Shown: piece after piece, positions 1 to 6,907 of the stretch | Numbering within the stretch: position 1 is the stretch's first letter | How the letters are laid out: each line of letters begins with the position of its first letter | The notes under the pieces: model-generated | Databases searched by the model: none | What the model was told of the DNA's origin: nothing | What the model saw: only the letters and a program-made list of their open reading frames with translations | Made by a program: the position numbers and the translations under genes | Assembly (NCBI GenBank): GCA_018262315.1 | Contig: JAGSPS010000093.1 | Span: 1-10,033, forward strand | DNA from: Deltaproteobacteria bacterium | GTDB taxonomy: Bacteria > Myxococcota_A > UBA9160 > PR03 | Reading direction: 5' to 3' | Length of the DNA stretch: 10,033 nt

Positions 1-56
1 TTGGAACGACAGCCTGGGCCGCGAGAACGAGTCGGCCGCGTCTTGCGCGTTCCGAC

Positions 57-857
57 TTATGGCTGGGCGGCGGGCGCGGGGCTGGTGCTGCTGCGCGCTT
101 CGATCTCCTGCAGCCGCGCCTCGACGTACGGAGCGAGCTTCAGGTCGGGTGCCTCGCTCTTCAGGCGCTGATAGATCGCCAACGCCTGCTCGGGCTTGCC
201 CGCCTCGGCCCAGCAGCGCGCCGCCTGGGCGAGTGCGTCCGCGTGCAGTGGAAAACCGGGAACTGCGGCCGCCGTCTCATGCGACCTGGCGGCTGCTTCG
301 AAGTCGCCTTTCTCCTCCTGCAGATGACCGATTCGCGACGCGATGACGGCTCGGATCGGAGAATCGGCCGGCGCCTGCTCCGATGCCTGGAGGAAGACTT
401 CCAGTGCGCGATCCGGATTGCCCAGCTTCGCAAAGATCTCGCCCGCTCCGAGCAGACTCAGTGTCGCAGTCGGCGTGCCGCTCCATTCCTTTGCGAGCGT
501 GAGGTACTTGTCGGCGTACTCCGTGCGAACCGCCTTCGCCGTCTCGGGGTTCGCGGGCTCCGGGACCTCGACCTCGCTGGCTTTGCCGCCCATCGCCGCG
601 ACGAATTCGCCGTGGAGTCTTGCGAGTGACGTCGACGCCTTGTCGGCCTGCGAGTGAGAGTACGCCCGATAGCCGCCAAAGCTCGCGGCGCCGAGCAGGA
701 TCGCGCCCGCGATGCCGAGCACGACGGCGGGATTCGCGCCGACCCATTGAGCGAGTCGCTCGCCGACCGACTCGAGTTCCTCGAGCGTGTCCGCGGGCGC
801 GTCGTTGTGGTGCTTCGTCACGTGCGTTTGGTCCTCTGGGTCCGGAAGAGCGCGCAT
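57..857 (-). CDS. YfgM-like membrane-anchored tetratricopeptide repeat protein
   Basis: 266 aa. The N-terminal 40 residues are polar and acidic, followed by one hydrophobic segment at about 43-64 and then a helical Ala/Leu-rich region to the end. This is a single-span, C-terminus-out layout. TPR-like helix pairs can be read at about 131-164, 168-200 and 206-238, for example the NPDRALEVFLQASEQAP and KPEQALAIYQRLKSEAP types. The tail is a short Ser/Pro/Ala run. The layout matches E. coli YfgM, which associates with the SecYEG translocon and periplasmic chaperones. The gene lies 32 nt downstream of der on the same strand, as in the conserved yfgM/bamB/der neighbourhood, so the two are probably co-transcribed. 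ATG at 857 is used, but no good Shine-Dalgarno sequence precedes it. An in-frame GTG at 821 with AGAGGA about 10 nt upstream is a realistic alternative that removes 12 residues. Stop TAA. Fold and location are fairly sure; exact function is inferred. Confidence 0.8.
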   Translation of the reverse strand: MRALPDPEDQTHVTKHHNDAPADTLEELESVGERLAQWVGANPAVVLGIAGAILLGAASFGGYRAYSHSQADKASTSLARLHGEFVAAMGGKASEVEVPEPANPETAKAVRTEYADKYLTLAKEWSGTPTATLSLLGAGEIFAKLGNPDRALEVFLQASEQAPADSPIRAVIASRIGHLQEEKGDFEAAARSHETAAAVPGFPLHADALAQAARCWAEAGKPEQALAIYQRLKSEAPDLKLAPYVEARLQEIEARSSTSPAPAAQP

Positions 858-889
858 TGTAACGGCGGCCCGGAGGCCCCGCCCGGCGC

Positions 890-2272
890 CTATTGCGCGC
901 CCTTCTTCTCGCGGCGACTCCGGAGTTGGATGCGCAGCGGCGTGCCGCCGAGGTCGAAACGCTCGCGCAGGCGATGCTCGAGATAGCGGAGATAGGACTC
1001 CTTCACGCCCGCCGGGTCGCTACAGAAGATCACGATGCTCGGCGGGCACACGCCAACTTGCGTCGCATAGAGCAAGCGCAGCGGGCGTTTGCGCGATCCG
1101 CGCTGCGCCATGGCGGGCTCGTGCGCGTCGGTCGCGTCCGCGAGCCAGCGATTCAGCGCGCCGGTCGGGATGCGCCGGCGAGCCGCCTTCGCGAGCTTGC
1201 GCACGAGCGGCAGCACCTTGTCGACGCGCAGGCCGCTCTTCGCGGCGATCGCGAGGATCGGCGTGTCGGCTGCAAAGCGCAGGCGTTCGAGGACCGCCTC
1301 GCGCGCGCGCTCCGAAGCGCCGCGTTCGTGGACGAGGTCCCATTTGTTGAGCAGCACGGCGGTTGCGCAGCCACTGTCGCGCGCGAGCCCGAGTATGCTG
1401 GCGTCCTGGTCCGTGAAGCCATCGGCCGCATCGGTGACGACGAGCGCCACGTCGGCGCGCTCGAGCGAGCGGACCGCCATCAACGCGCTGGTGCGCTCGC
1501 CGATGCGGTCACGGCGACCCTGGCGACGCAGTCCCGCGGTGTCGACCAGTACATAGACGCCGTCGGGGCGCTGGAGCACGCTGTCGATCGCGTCGCGCGT
1601 GGTGCCGCCCTCGTCGGACACCACCATGCGTTCGGCGCCGAGCAGCCGATTCACCAGCGAACTCTTGCCGACGTTCGGACGACCGACCACGGCGACGCGG
1701 ATCGCGTCGGGTTGGTCGCTGTCGGGTTCGGGCGCTCCCTCCTGCTCGACTGGCGCCGGCAGCGCAGCGACGATCTCTTCGAGCACGTCCCAGGCGCCGC
1801 GCCCGTGCTCGGCCGAAATTGCGCGCACGCGCGCGAAGCCGAGGCGATGGAACTCGGCGGCGCGGGACTCGTGCTTCGGCGTGTCGCACTTGTTCACGAC
1901 CAGCGCGATCGGCCGATCGCTCTTGCGCAGTTCGCGGGCGATCGATTCGTCCTCGGGCAAGAGCCCCGCGCTCCCGTCCACCACGAACAAGATGGCGTCG
2001 GCGTCGCGCACCGCGGCGCGCGCCTGGGCCTGGACTGCCGCGCTGAGTCCTTCGCCCGGGTCGGGTTCGAAGCCGGCGGTGTCGACGACCACGATGCGCC
2101 GGCCCGCGACCTCGACGGACTGGGCAATGCGGTCGCGCGTGAGGCCCGGGACGTCGTCGACGAGTGCACGCCGCCGGCCGGCGAAGCGGTTGAAGAGCGT
2201 CGACTTGCCGACGTTCGGTCGGCCTACGATGGCGATGAGCGGCGCGACGGGTCGAGACGGCAGCGGACTCAT
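890..2272 (-). CDS. der: Ribosome biogenesis GTPase Der (EngA)
   Basis: 460 aa, within the usual size range. Der has two tandem GTPase domains and a KH-like C-terminal domain, and acts in 50S subunit maturation in the cytoplasm. Domain 1 has G1 GRPNVGKS at 17-24, G3 DTAGF at 64-68 and G4 NKCD at 127-130. Domain 2 has G1 GRPNVGKS at 197-204, G3 DTAGL at 244-248 and G4 NKWD at 309-312. An acidic linker of roughly 170-190 separates them. The KH-like part is about 360-460, with a basic tail ending in RREKKGAQ. Start is ATG at 2272, chosen because the first beta strand begins shortly after it. An in-frame GTG at 2284 (adding VFAP-type residues) is possible, and neither start has a clear Shine-Dalgarno sequence. 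The open frame continues far upstream to 5698, but that part is meaningless reading inside miaA and mutL. All catalytic motifs look intact. Confidence 0.97.
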   Translation of the reverse strand: MSPLPSRPVAPLIAIVGRPNVGKSTLFNRFAGRRRALVDDVPGLTRDRIAQSVEVAGRRIVVVDTAGFEPDPGEGLSAAVQAQARAAVRDADAILFVVDGSAGLLPEDESIARELRKSDRPIALVVNKCDTPKHESRAAEFHRLGFARVRAISAEHGRGAWDVLEEIVAALPAPVEQEGAPEPDSDQPDAIRVAVVGRPNVGKSSLVNRLLGAERMVVSDEGGTTRDAIDSVLQRPDGVYVLVDTAGLRRQGRRDRIGERTSALMAVRSLERADVALVVTDAADGFTDQDASILGLARDSGCATAVLLNKWDLVHERGASERAREAVLERLRFAADTPILAIAAKSGLRVDKVLPLVRKLAKAARRRIPTGALNRWLADATDAHEPAMAQRGSRKRPLRLLYATQVGVCPPSIVIFCSDPAGVKESYLRYLEHRLRERFDLGGTPLRIQLRSRREKKGAQ

Positions 2273-2337
2273 TGGTGCGAACACTCGATCCGACTTGCAG
2301 GGGGGCAGGCGAAGCCCGCGAAGAGCGCCGAGTTTGC

Positions 2338-2367
2338 TTGACAATCGCAGCCGCGCGCAACTAGGGT
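2338..2367 (+). promoter_or_regulatory. Sigma-70-type promoter for the secreted-protein gene
   Basis: A perfect -35 TTGACA lies at 2338-2343. An 18-nt spacer separates it from TAGGGT at 2362-2367, which keeps the key -10 bases T1, A2 and T6. Transcription would begin near 2374, leaving an untranslated leader of about 55 nt before the GTG at 2429. The site sits in the 156-bp divergent gap between der and this gene. The same format recurs at 5768-5797. No convincing partner promoter for der was seen on the opposite strand. Confidence 0.6.
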
Positions 2368-2413
2368 TGCCGCGGGTTGCGCCGCGGGGGGCGGGACCCG
2401 TCGTCCACACGAT

Positions 2414-2422
2414 GGAGGGGGA
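2414..2422 (+). promoter_or_regulatory. Shine-Dalgarno sequence fixing the GTG start at 2429
   Basis: The purine run GGAGGGGGA ends 6 nt before the GTG at 2429. It is the only strong ribosome-binding site in this gap. It supports the non-ATG start, since the nearby ATG at 2412 opens a frame that ends after six codons. Confidence 0.65.
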
Positions 2423-2428
2423 CTCGCC

Positions 2429-2884
2429 GTGATCCGCTCTGCGCGCCGCTTCATTTCGCTGACCTTCCTGGTAACGCTGCTCGTTGCAGCCGCGCCGGGG
2501 GTATCGCACGCCGGTGCGAAGACGCTCGCCCGGTCGGTCCAGAATCTGCTTTTCTTCCCGTTCGATCTCGCGCTCTCGCCGTTCGTCGCCGTCAAGATCA
2601 CCGTTGACAAGTGGAGGGAGAGCGACGACACCAAGGCCGTGAAGTACGGCTACGCGCCGTTCGCGCCGATCTGGAACTTCGGCGTCGAGGCGGGCGCGTC
2701 CGTGATCCGGGGCGTGGCGGGAATACTCGAGCTGCTGCCCGGCATCGTACTGCTGCCCTTCGACGGCGAGATGAGCGCGATCTATGACCTTCCCGAGACC
2801 CAACCCGCCTGGGTGGACGTCGGCGCCGAGGCGCCGTTCCGGATGAAGTTCGGCGTGGACTACCTGGGGGCGGCGAGCGACTAG
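2429..2884 (+). CDS. Small secreted/periplasmic protein, weakly like exosortase-associated TIGR04073 family
   Basis: 151 aa. The N terminus is a classical signal peptide: basic MIRSARR, a hydrophobic core at about 9-22, and a likely cleavage after SHA at residue 28. The mature part of about 120 residues has two apolar or amphipathic segments, at about 38-58 and 85-111, the second ending in a LLPFDGE-type motif. It has no cysteine and no lipobox. The order (KTLARSVQNL near the mature N terminus, a short charged insert, then a Gly-rich segment with VIRGVAGILEL) loosely recalls the TIGR04073 family linked to exosortase genomes. I recognised this by eye, so it is weak. Start is GTG at 2429 with a strong Shine-Dalgarno sequence and an upstream TTGACA promoter, suggesting an independent unit between two minus-strand groups. 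Its stop overlaps the miaA stop. Translation is convincing; function is unknown. Confidence 0.8.
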   Translation: MIRSARRFISLTFLVTLLVAAAPGVSHAGAKTLARSVQNLLFFPFDLALSPFVAVKITVDKWRESDDTKAVKYGYAPFAPIWNFGVEAGASVIRGVAGILELLPGIVLLPFDGEMSAIYDLPETQPAWVDVGAEAPFRMKFGVDYLGAASD

Positions 2885-3846
2885 CGCGCGTTCGCGTCGC
2901 GCGCCTCGACGAACTCGCGCACCCGCGACTCGATCCCGCGCAAATCCTCCGGCGTCAGCCACACGGCGTCCGGCACGCCGCGAAACCAGGTGCGTTGGCG
3001 CCGCGCGAAGTGACGGGTGTCGCGCCGCATGCCGGCGAGCGCGTTTTCGAGCGTGTCCTGCCCGTCCACGACCGGCATCAGGTGGCGATAGCCGATCGCC
3101 TGCATCGGCCGCAGATCGGCGCCGTAGCCGCGGGCGCGCAGCGCGCGGCACTCCTGTAGCAGGCCGGCGGCGATCATCGCTTCGGCGCGCGCATCGATCC
3201 GCGCGTCCAGCGGGTCGCGGCCCGGGTCGAGGACGAGGTAGAGAACGCGGAACGGCCGGTCGCCGAAGTGGTGGCGTGCGCGGAGCTGCGACGCGGGCAC
3301 GCCGGCATGTGTCACCAGTTCCAGCGCACGCACGGTGCGCCGCAGGTCGTTGGGATGGATGCGGCGCGCCGCCTCCGGGTCGAGCACCGTGAGGCGGCTG
3401 TGGAGACGCCCCGGATCGCCCGCGTCCGCGGCGCGCTTCGCCTCGCGTTCGAGCTCTGCGCGCAGCTCGGGGTCCGGGTCGCCGTCGTGGAGCAAGCCCT
3501 CGAGAAACGCGCGGATGTAGAGGCCGGTGCCACCGGTCAGGAACACGACTCCGCCGCGAGCATGGATCTGCGCGGCGGCGACGCGCGCTTCGCGCGAGTA
3601 GCGGCCGGCGTTGTAGACGACGTCGGGCGGGACGACGTCGAGCAGGTGGTGTGGCACGCGCGCGCGCAGGGCGAGCGACGGTTTGGCCGTCCCGATGTCG
3701 AGACCCTGGTAGACCTGCATCGAGTCGGCGTTCACGATCTCGCCGCCGAAGCGAAGCGCCAGCTCGATCGCGATGCCGCTCTTGCCGGCGGCGGTCGGAC
3801 CGGCGACGACGACGACGGAGTCGCGCTGGGGAGTGGCTTCGGACAC
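2881..3846 (-). CDS. miaA: tRNA dimethylallyltransferase (adenosine-37 prenylation)
   Basis: 321 aa, normal length. MiaA transfers the dimethylallyl group of DMAPP to N6 of A37 in tRNAs that read UNN codons. Visible motifs: P-loop GPTAAGKS at 16-23, DSMQVYQ at 41-47 (substrate site containing the conserved Asp and Gln), GTAKP at 52-56, PHHLLD at 65-70, TGGTGLY at 104-110, HPNDLRRTVRALE at 164-176, MQAIGYRH at 248-255 and RRQRTWFR at 282-289. All family landmarks are present and in order. Start is GTG at 3846, 21 nt after the mutL stop on the same strand. There is no clear Shine-Dalgarno sequence, so translational coupling to mutL is likely. The mutL-miaA order is the classical one. No hfq follows, unlike in E. 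coli; a convergent gene lies there instead, and the two stop codons overlap at 2881-2884. Confidence 0.97.
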   Translation of the reverse strand: MSEATPQRDSVVVVAGPTAAGKSGIAIELALRFGGEIVNADSMQVYQGLDIGTAKPSLALRARVPHHLLDVVPPDVVYNAGRYSREARVAAAQIHARGGVVFLTGGTGLYIRAFLEGLLHDGDPDPELRAELEREAKRAADAGDPGRLHSRLTVLDPEAARRIHPNDLRRTVRALELVTHAGVPASQLRARHHFGDRPFRVLYLVLDPGRDPLDARIDARAEAMIAAGLLQECRALRARGYGADLRPMQAIGYRHLMPVVDGQDTLENALAGMRRDTRHFARRQRTWFRGVPDAVWLTPEDLRGIESRVREFVEARDANAR

Positions 3847-3867
3847 GACGGCGCAGGCTAGCGGTTG

Positions 3868-5655
3868 CTACGAGCGGCCGAAGCGGCGCTCGAGTTCGCT
3901 CCGTCCGATCGGCACCGCGACCGGGCGCCCGTGCGGGCAGGTCGGCGCGAAGGGGATCGTGTCGAGCGCGGCGAGCAGCGCCTGCTGCTCGCGCGGTTCG
4001 AGCCGCTCGCCCGCGCGACGCGCCGCGTGACAGGCCAGCGAGGCGAAGAGCGCGTCGGCAGCATCGGGATCGCGCAGGGCCCCTGCCCCGCCGCTTCGCG
4101 CGCCGTCGAGCTGGTCGGCGAGATCGCGCAGGAGCGACACGGGATCGTGTCCAGTGAGCAGAGCGGGGATTGCGCGCACCGCCACCGCGCGTTCGCCGAA
4201 GCGCTCGACCTCGAAGCCGAGCCGCAACAGCGAGTCCGCCGCTTCCGCGACGCGTGCGATCCGGTCGGGCGCGAGTTCGACCGTCTCGGTGAGCAACAGC
4301 GGCTGGCGTGCGACGCCACCCTCGCGCCACGCCGCGCGAAGTCCCTCGTAGAGCACGCGCTCGTGGGCGGCGTGCTGGTCGATGAGCAGGAGCCCGTCGC
4401 GGGTCTCGGCGACCAGGTAGGTGGCCAGCACCTGACCGAGCAGCCGCAGCTCTGCGAAGCGAACGCCCGGCGACGCCGGCGCGATCCGCTCGGCGAAGAG
4501 CTGGGCAGGCGCGCCCTCTGCTGCCCGATCGGCATCCGCGAGGCTCGCACCCGCCAAGATCCAGTCGCTCCCCGACCCCGCTTCCCGGACCTGCCCGGGC
4601 GGTGCTTGTCCGGCAGGGCTCGTGACGCCTCCGCTGGCAGCGATCCAGCGGCGTTCTTCGAGGGCCCCGCGTACCGCGCGCGCGACGAGCCGGTGCACGG
4701 CCGCGGGATCCGCGAAACGCACTTCCCATTTCGCGGGGTGGACGTTCACGTCGACCGCCTCGGGCGGAACTTCGAGAAAGAGCAGCGCCGTCGGATAGCG
4801 ACCGCGCGGGAGCACATCGCGGTAGGCGTCGAGCAACGCGTGGCGAAGCAAGCGGTCGCGCACCGGACGCCGATTCACGAAAAGATGAAGGCCCGCGGCA
4901 TTCGAGCGCTGCACATCGGGGCGCGAGACGAATCCCTCGATGCGCAGCGCGCCCTCGGTCGCTCGCGCCGGCACCAGGCCTTCGGCTTCGCGCTCGGAAA
5001 GCACCGCTGCGACCCGTTCGATCGGGTCGCTCACGGCGGGCCAGGAGAGCGCCGGACGATCGTCGTGCTGAATGTCGAAATGGACGCTCGGAAGCGCGAG
5101 CGCGGCGCGCGCGAGCCACTCGGCGACGTGCCCCCATTCGGTCGCAGCGCTCTTCAAGAACTTGCGGCGCGCGGGGACGTTGGCGAAGAGGTCGGCGACC
5201 TCGATGCGGGTTCCTTCGGGGCCGCCCGCGGCGCGCGCCTCGATCACCTTGCCGCCTTCGATGCGGAGCTCGAAGCCCTCTGCGGCGCCGCGTGCCCGGG
5301 TCCGCAGCCGCAGTCGCGAGACCGACGCGATGGCGGGCAGCGCCTCGCCGCGGAAACCAAAGGTACGGATCCGGACGAGATCCGCGCCGGACGTGATCTT
5401 GCTCGTCGCGTGACGCTCGAGTGCGCGGCGCGCGTCTTCGGCGCCCATGCCGGATCCGTCGTCCGTGACGGCGATCAGCGACGCGCCGCCGTCGCGCACC
5501 TCGACGCGGATCCGTGCCGCGCCCGCGTCGAGTGCATTCTCGACCAACTCCTTCACCACCGAGGCGGGCCGCTCCACGACCTCGCCCGCGGCAATCTGGT
5601 CGACGAGGTCGTCGGGCAGCAGGCGGATGCGAGGGGCGTCGGGATCGGTGTCCAT
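3868..5655 (-). CDS. mutL: DNA mismatch repair protein MutL, endonuclease type
   Basis: 595 aa. N-terminal GHKL ATPase: DQIAAGEV at 19-26, motif I ENALDAGA at 39-46, motif II TDDGSGM at 64-70, motif III GFRGEAL at 100-106, and the FANVPARRKFLK segment at 158-168. The transducer domain ends around NVHPAKWEVRF at 304-314. A Gly/Ala/Pro-rich linker spans about 335-395, followed by the C-terminal dimerisation and nuclease domain. That domain holds DQHAAHERVLYE at 426-437, an exact match to the DQHA(X)2E(X)4E metal site. It also has ACHAA at 541-545 and CPHGRP at 573-578. These mark endonuclease MutL as in Bacillus or human PMS2, and are missing from E. coli MutL. The protein is therefore predicted to nick DNA itself in methyl-independent mismatch repair. 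ATG at 5655 is chosen because it follows a strong GGGGAGG. The longer frame to 5778 adds unconserved residues. It is first gene of a pair with miaA. Confidence 0.97.
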   Translation of the reverse strand: MDTDPDAPRIRLLPDDLVDQIAAGEVVERPASVVKELVENALDAGAARIRVEVRDGGASLIAVTDDGSGMGAEDARRALERHATSKITSGADLVRIRTFGFRGEALPAIASVSRLRLRTRARGAAEGFELRIEGGKVIEARAAGGPEGTRIEVADLFANVPARRKFLKSAATEWGHVAEWLARAALALPSVHFDIQHDDRPALSWPAVSDPIERVAAVLSEREAEGLVPARATEGALRIEGFVSRPDVQRSNAAGLHLFVNRRPVRDRLLRHALLDAYRDVLPRGRYPTALLFLEVPPEAVDVNVHPAKWEVRFADPAAVHRLVARAVRGALEERRWIAASGGVTSPAGQAPPGQVREAGSGSDWILAGASLADADRAAEGAPAQLFAERIAPASPGVRFAELRLLGQVLATYLVAETRDGLLLIDQHAAHERVLYEGLRAAWREGGVARQPLLLTETVELAPDRIARVAEAADSLLRLGFEVERFGERAVAVRAIPALLTGHDPVSLLRDLADQLDGARSGGAGALRDPDAADALFASLACHAARRAGERLEPREQQALLAALDTIPFAPTCPHGRPVAVPIGRSELERRFGRS

Positions 5656-5664
5656 CGCCTCGCG

Positions 5665-5671
5665 CCTCCCC
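5665..5671 (-). promoter_or_regulatory. Shine-Dalgarno sequence of mutL
   Basis: Read on the minus strand, GGGGAGG lies 9 nt before the ATG at 5655, within a longer purine-rich run up to 5675. It decides for the 5655 start over the longer open frame that begins at 5778. Confidence 0.65.
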
Positions 5672-5767
5672 TCCCCACCCCAGTCGAAACAGCGGCACGA
5701 TGATTGCGGTGCGAAGCGCCAGCCGCCAACGCCGCCCGCAAAATCGCGGCTCAAGCCTTCATTTTCA

Positions 5768-5797
5768 TTGACAAACAAGGGTGTTTCTCCATAGCCT
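5768..5797 (+). promoter_or_regulatory. Sigma-70-type promoter for the Fis-type regulator gene
   Basis: A perfect -35 TTGACA is at 5768-5773, followed by an 18-nt spacer and TAGCCT at 5792-5797. The surrounding 5748-5790 stretch is notably A/T-richer than the rest of the window. Transcription would start near 5804, giving a leader of about 25 nt before the ATG at 5829. The spacer length and TAGNNT form match the promoter at 2338-2367. Its position rules out the upstream GTG at 5781 as a translation start. No clear opposing mutL promoter was recognised in the same 173-bp gap. Confidence 0.6.
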
Positions 5798-5828
5798 CCC
5801 GCTCCAGTCTGGTACGGGGGGGCCGACC

Positions 5829-6833
5829 ATGTCCGAGCTTGCCATCACGCACACGGGGCAATCGGGGACGCGCCGCGGCGGAGCCGCGCGGGAGCTCGAA
5901 GGCTCGACACGTCCGATCGGACGGCGACGCGAAGACCGCATCGTCGCAGCGAGTCCGCTCGCGCAGCGAAGCATCGAGCGCGCGCAGCTCGCGGCGCGCA
6001 CGGAGCAACCCGTACTCGTGCGGGGTCCTGCCGGCGCCGGGAAGTCGATGCTCGCACGCGCCGTGCACGCCTGGAGTCCGGTCGCGGCCGGGCCGCTCGA
6101 GACGTTGCACTGCGCCGCTGTTCCGGAACCGTTGCAAGCGCGCGAGTTGTTCGGCTGCGCCGCGGGAACCTACCCGGCTCTGCCGGATCCGTTCGAGGGT
6201 GCGATCGCGCGCGCTGCGGGCGGCACGTTGTTGTTGGAAGGCATCGATGCGCTGGCAGCGCCCGTAGGCACCGCGCTGTCGCGCGCGCTCACGACCAACC
6301 GCTACCGACCGGAGGGCGACGCTGCGGAGCGTTCGCTGCGCGCCCGCATCGTCGCGACGGCGGATGGCAGCGCGGGGGACACGCCGCTCGGCGTTCCGTA
6401 TCAGGAAATCGCGATTGCTCCGCTCGCGGAGCGACGCGAGGACGTGCTCCCCTTGGCGGCGCACTTCCTGGCGCTCTTCGCAGCGGAGGCCGGTGTCGAG
6501 CCGGTCGGGTTCGCGCCGGACGCCCGCACCGCGCTGCTGGAAGAGTCGTGGCCGGGCAACGTCGCCGAGCTGCGCGAGCGCGTGCGCCAGGCCGTGCACC
6601 TCGCTGGCGGCGGCGCGGTCAGCTCGGAGGCGTTGATGCTCGCGACGCGCGCCGACCGGGTGCCGTCGTTCCGCGACGCGAAACGCGCCTTCGAAGCGCG
6701 CTACGTCCAGAGCCTGTTGCGCCTCTGTGACGGCAACATCTCGCAGGCGGCGCGGCTCGCGAAGAAGGATCGCAAGGACTTCTACGACGTGATCCGGCGC
6801 ACCGGCGTCGACCCGTCGCTGTTCCGCCGCTAG
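5829..6833 (+). CDS. NtrC/Fis-type regulator with degenerate AAA+ domain
   Basis: 334 aa. It lines up with the sigma-54 activator AAA+ core plus a C-terminal Fis-type helix-turn-helix, with no receiver, PAS or GAF domain; residues 1-40 are basic and low in complexity. Walker A is intact (GPAGAGKS, 66-73). The rest is eroded. The GAFTGA loop after ELFG reads GTYPAL (113-118). The Walker B Asp-Glu pair is Glu-Gly (GTLLLEGI, 132-139). The FRxDLxxRL arginine-finger segment is replaced by PLGVPYQEIAI (186-196). The sensor II arginine of WPGNVREL is alanine (WPGNVAEL, 241-248). The HTH at about 301-325 (DGNISQAARLAKKDRKDFYD) looks sound. I infer a DNA-binding protein that may bind nucleotide but probably cannot remodel sigma-54 holoenzyme. 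ATG at 5829 follows a G-run at 5816-5822. It is divergent from mutL. Its target is unknown. Confidence 0.88.
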   Translation: MSELAITHTGQSGTRRGGAARELEGSTRPIGRRREDRIVAASPLAQRSIERAQLAARTEQPVLVRGPAGAGKSMLARAVHAWSPVAAGPLETLHCAAVPEPLQARELFGCAAGTYPALPDPFEGAIARAAGGTLLLEGIDALAAPVGTALSRALTTNRYRPEGDAAERSLRARIVATADGSAGDTPLGVPYQEIAIAPLAERREDVLPLAAHFLALFAAEAGVEPVGFAPDARTALLEESWPGNVAELRERVRQAVHLAGGGAVSSEALMLATRADRVPSFRDAKRAFEARYVQSLLRLCDGNISQAARLAKKDRKDFYDVIRRTGVDPSLFRR

Positions 6834-6846
6834 GAGCAAACCGGCT

Positions 6847-6866
6847 CGCGCGTCGGCCAACGCGCG
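6847..6866. terminator. GC-rich hairpin between regulator and amidase genes
   Basis: A perfect 7-bp inverted repeat, CGCGCGT at 6847-6853 and ACGCGCG at 6860-6866, flanks a 6-nt loop. It begins 13 nt after the regulator stop. No T-run follows, so it is not a canonical intrinsic terminator. In DNA this rich in CG steps, such palindromes also arise by chance. Confidence 0.3.
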
Positions 6867-6907
6867 TCCGAGCGAGGCTCCCGGGTAGGCGAGTCGGCGA
6901 ACGCTGA

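Noticed and set aside
3..53. GGAACG/CGTTCC inverted repeat at the left edge as a terminator for the TPR gene
   Set aside because: A 6-bp stem with a loop of about 39 nt and no T-run is too weak.
1..56. Start of a bamB gene at the left edge
   Set aside because: The 56 bases show no credible start codon with a ribosome-binding site and are too short to judge.
893..2341. Plus-strand open frame of 482 codons opposite der
   Set aside because: Antisense shadow of a certain gene; composition rich in Arg, Ala and His, with no motif.
2339..2344. TTGTCA on the minus strand as a -35 for der (and the same at 5769-5774 for mutL)
   Set aside because: It is simply the complement of TTGACAA. At 17-18 nt downstream the minus strand reads only GC-rich sequence with no TANNNT box.
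2273..5698. Very long minus-strand frame (1602 codons) running from inside mutL through miaA into der
   Set aside because: Only the Der part (890-2272) has protein-like composition and motifs. The rest is Arg/Ala/Pro-rich reading in the wrong frame of mutL and miaA, which is typical when stop codons are rare at high GC.
3865..5703. Plus-strand open frame of 612 codons opposite mutL
   Set aside because: It mirrors mutL codon periodicity, has no recognisable domain and no ribosome-binding site, and mutL is certain.
5656..5778. N-terminal extension of MutL to the upstream start at 5778
   Set aside because: The extra residues are unlike any MutL N terminus, the real Shine-Dalgarno sequence lies inside this segment, and family similarity starts right after 5655.
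5781..5828. Upstream GTG start for the regulator
   Set aside because: It lies inside the predicted promoter and has no ribosome-binding site; ATG 5829 has a G-rich site before it.
5751..6860. Minus-strand open frame of 369 codons opposite the Fis-type regulator
   Set aside because: The plus frame carries Walker A and an HTH with a promoter and ribosome-binding site; the minus frame shows no family features.
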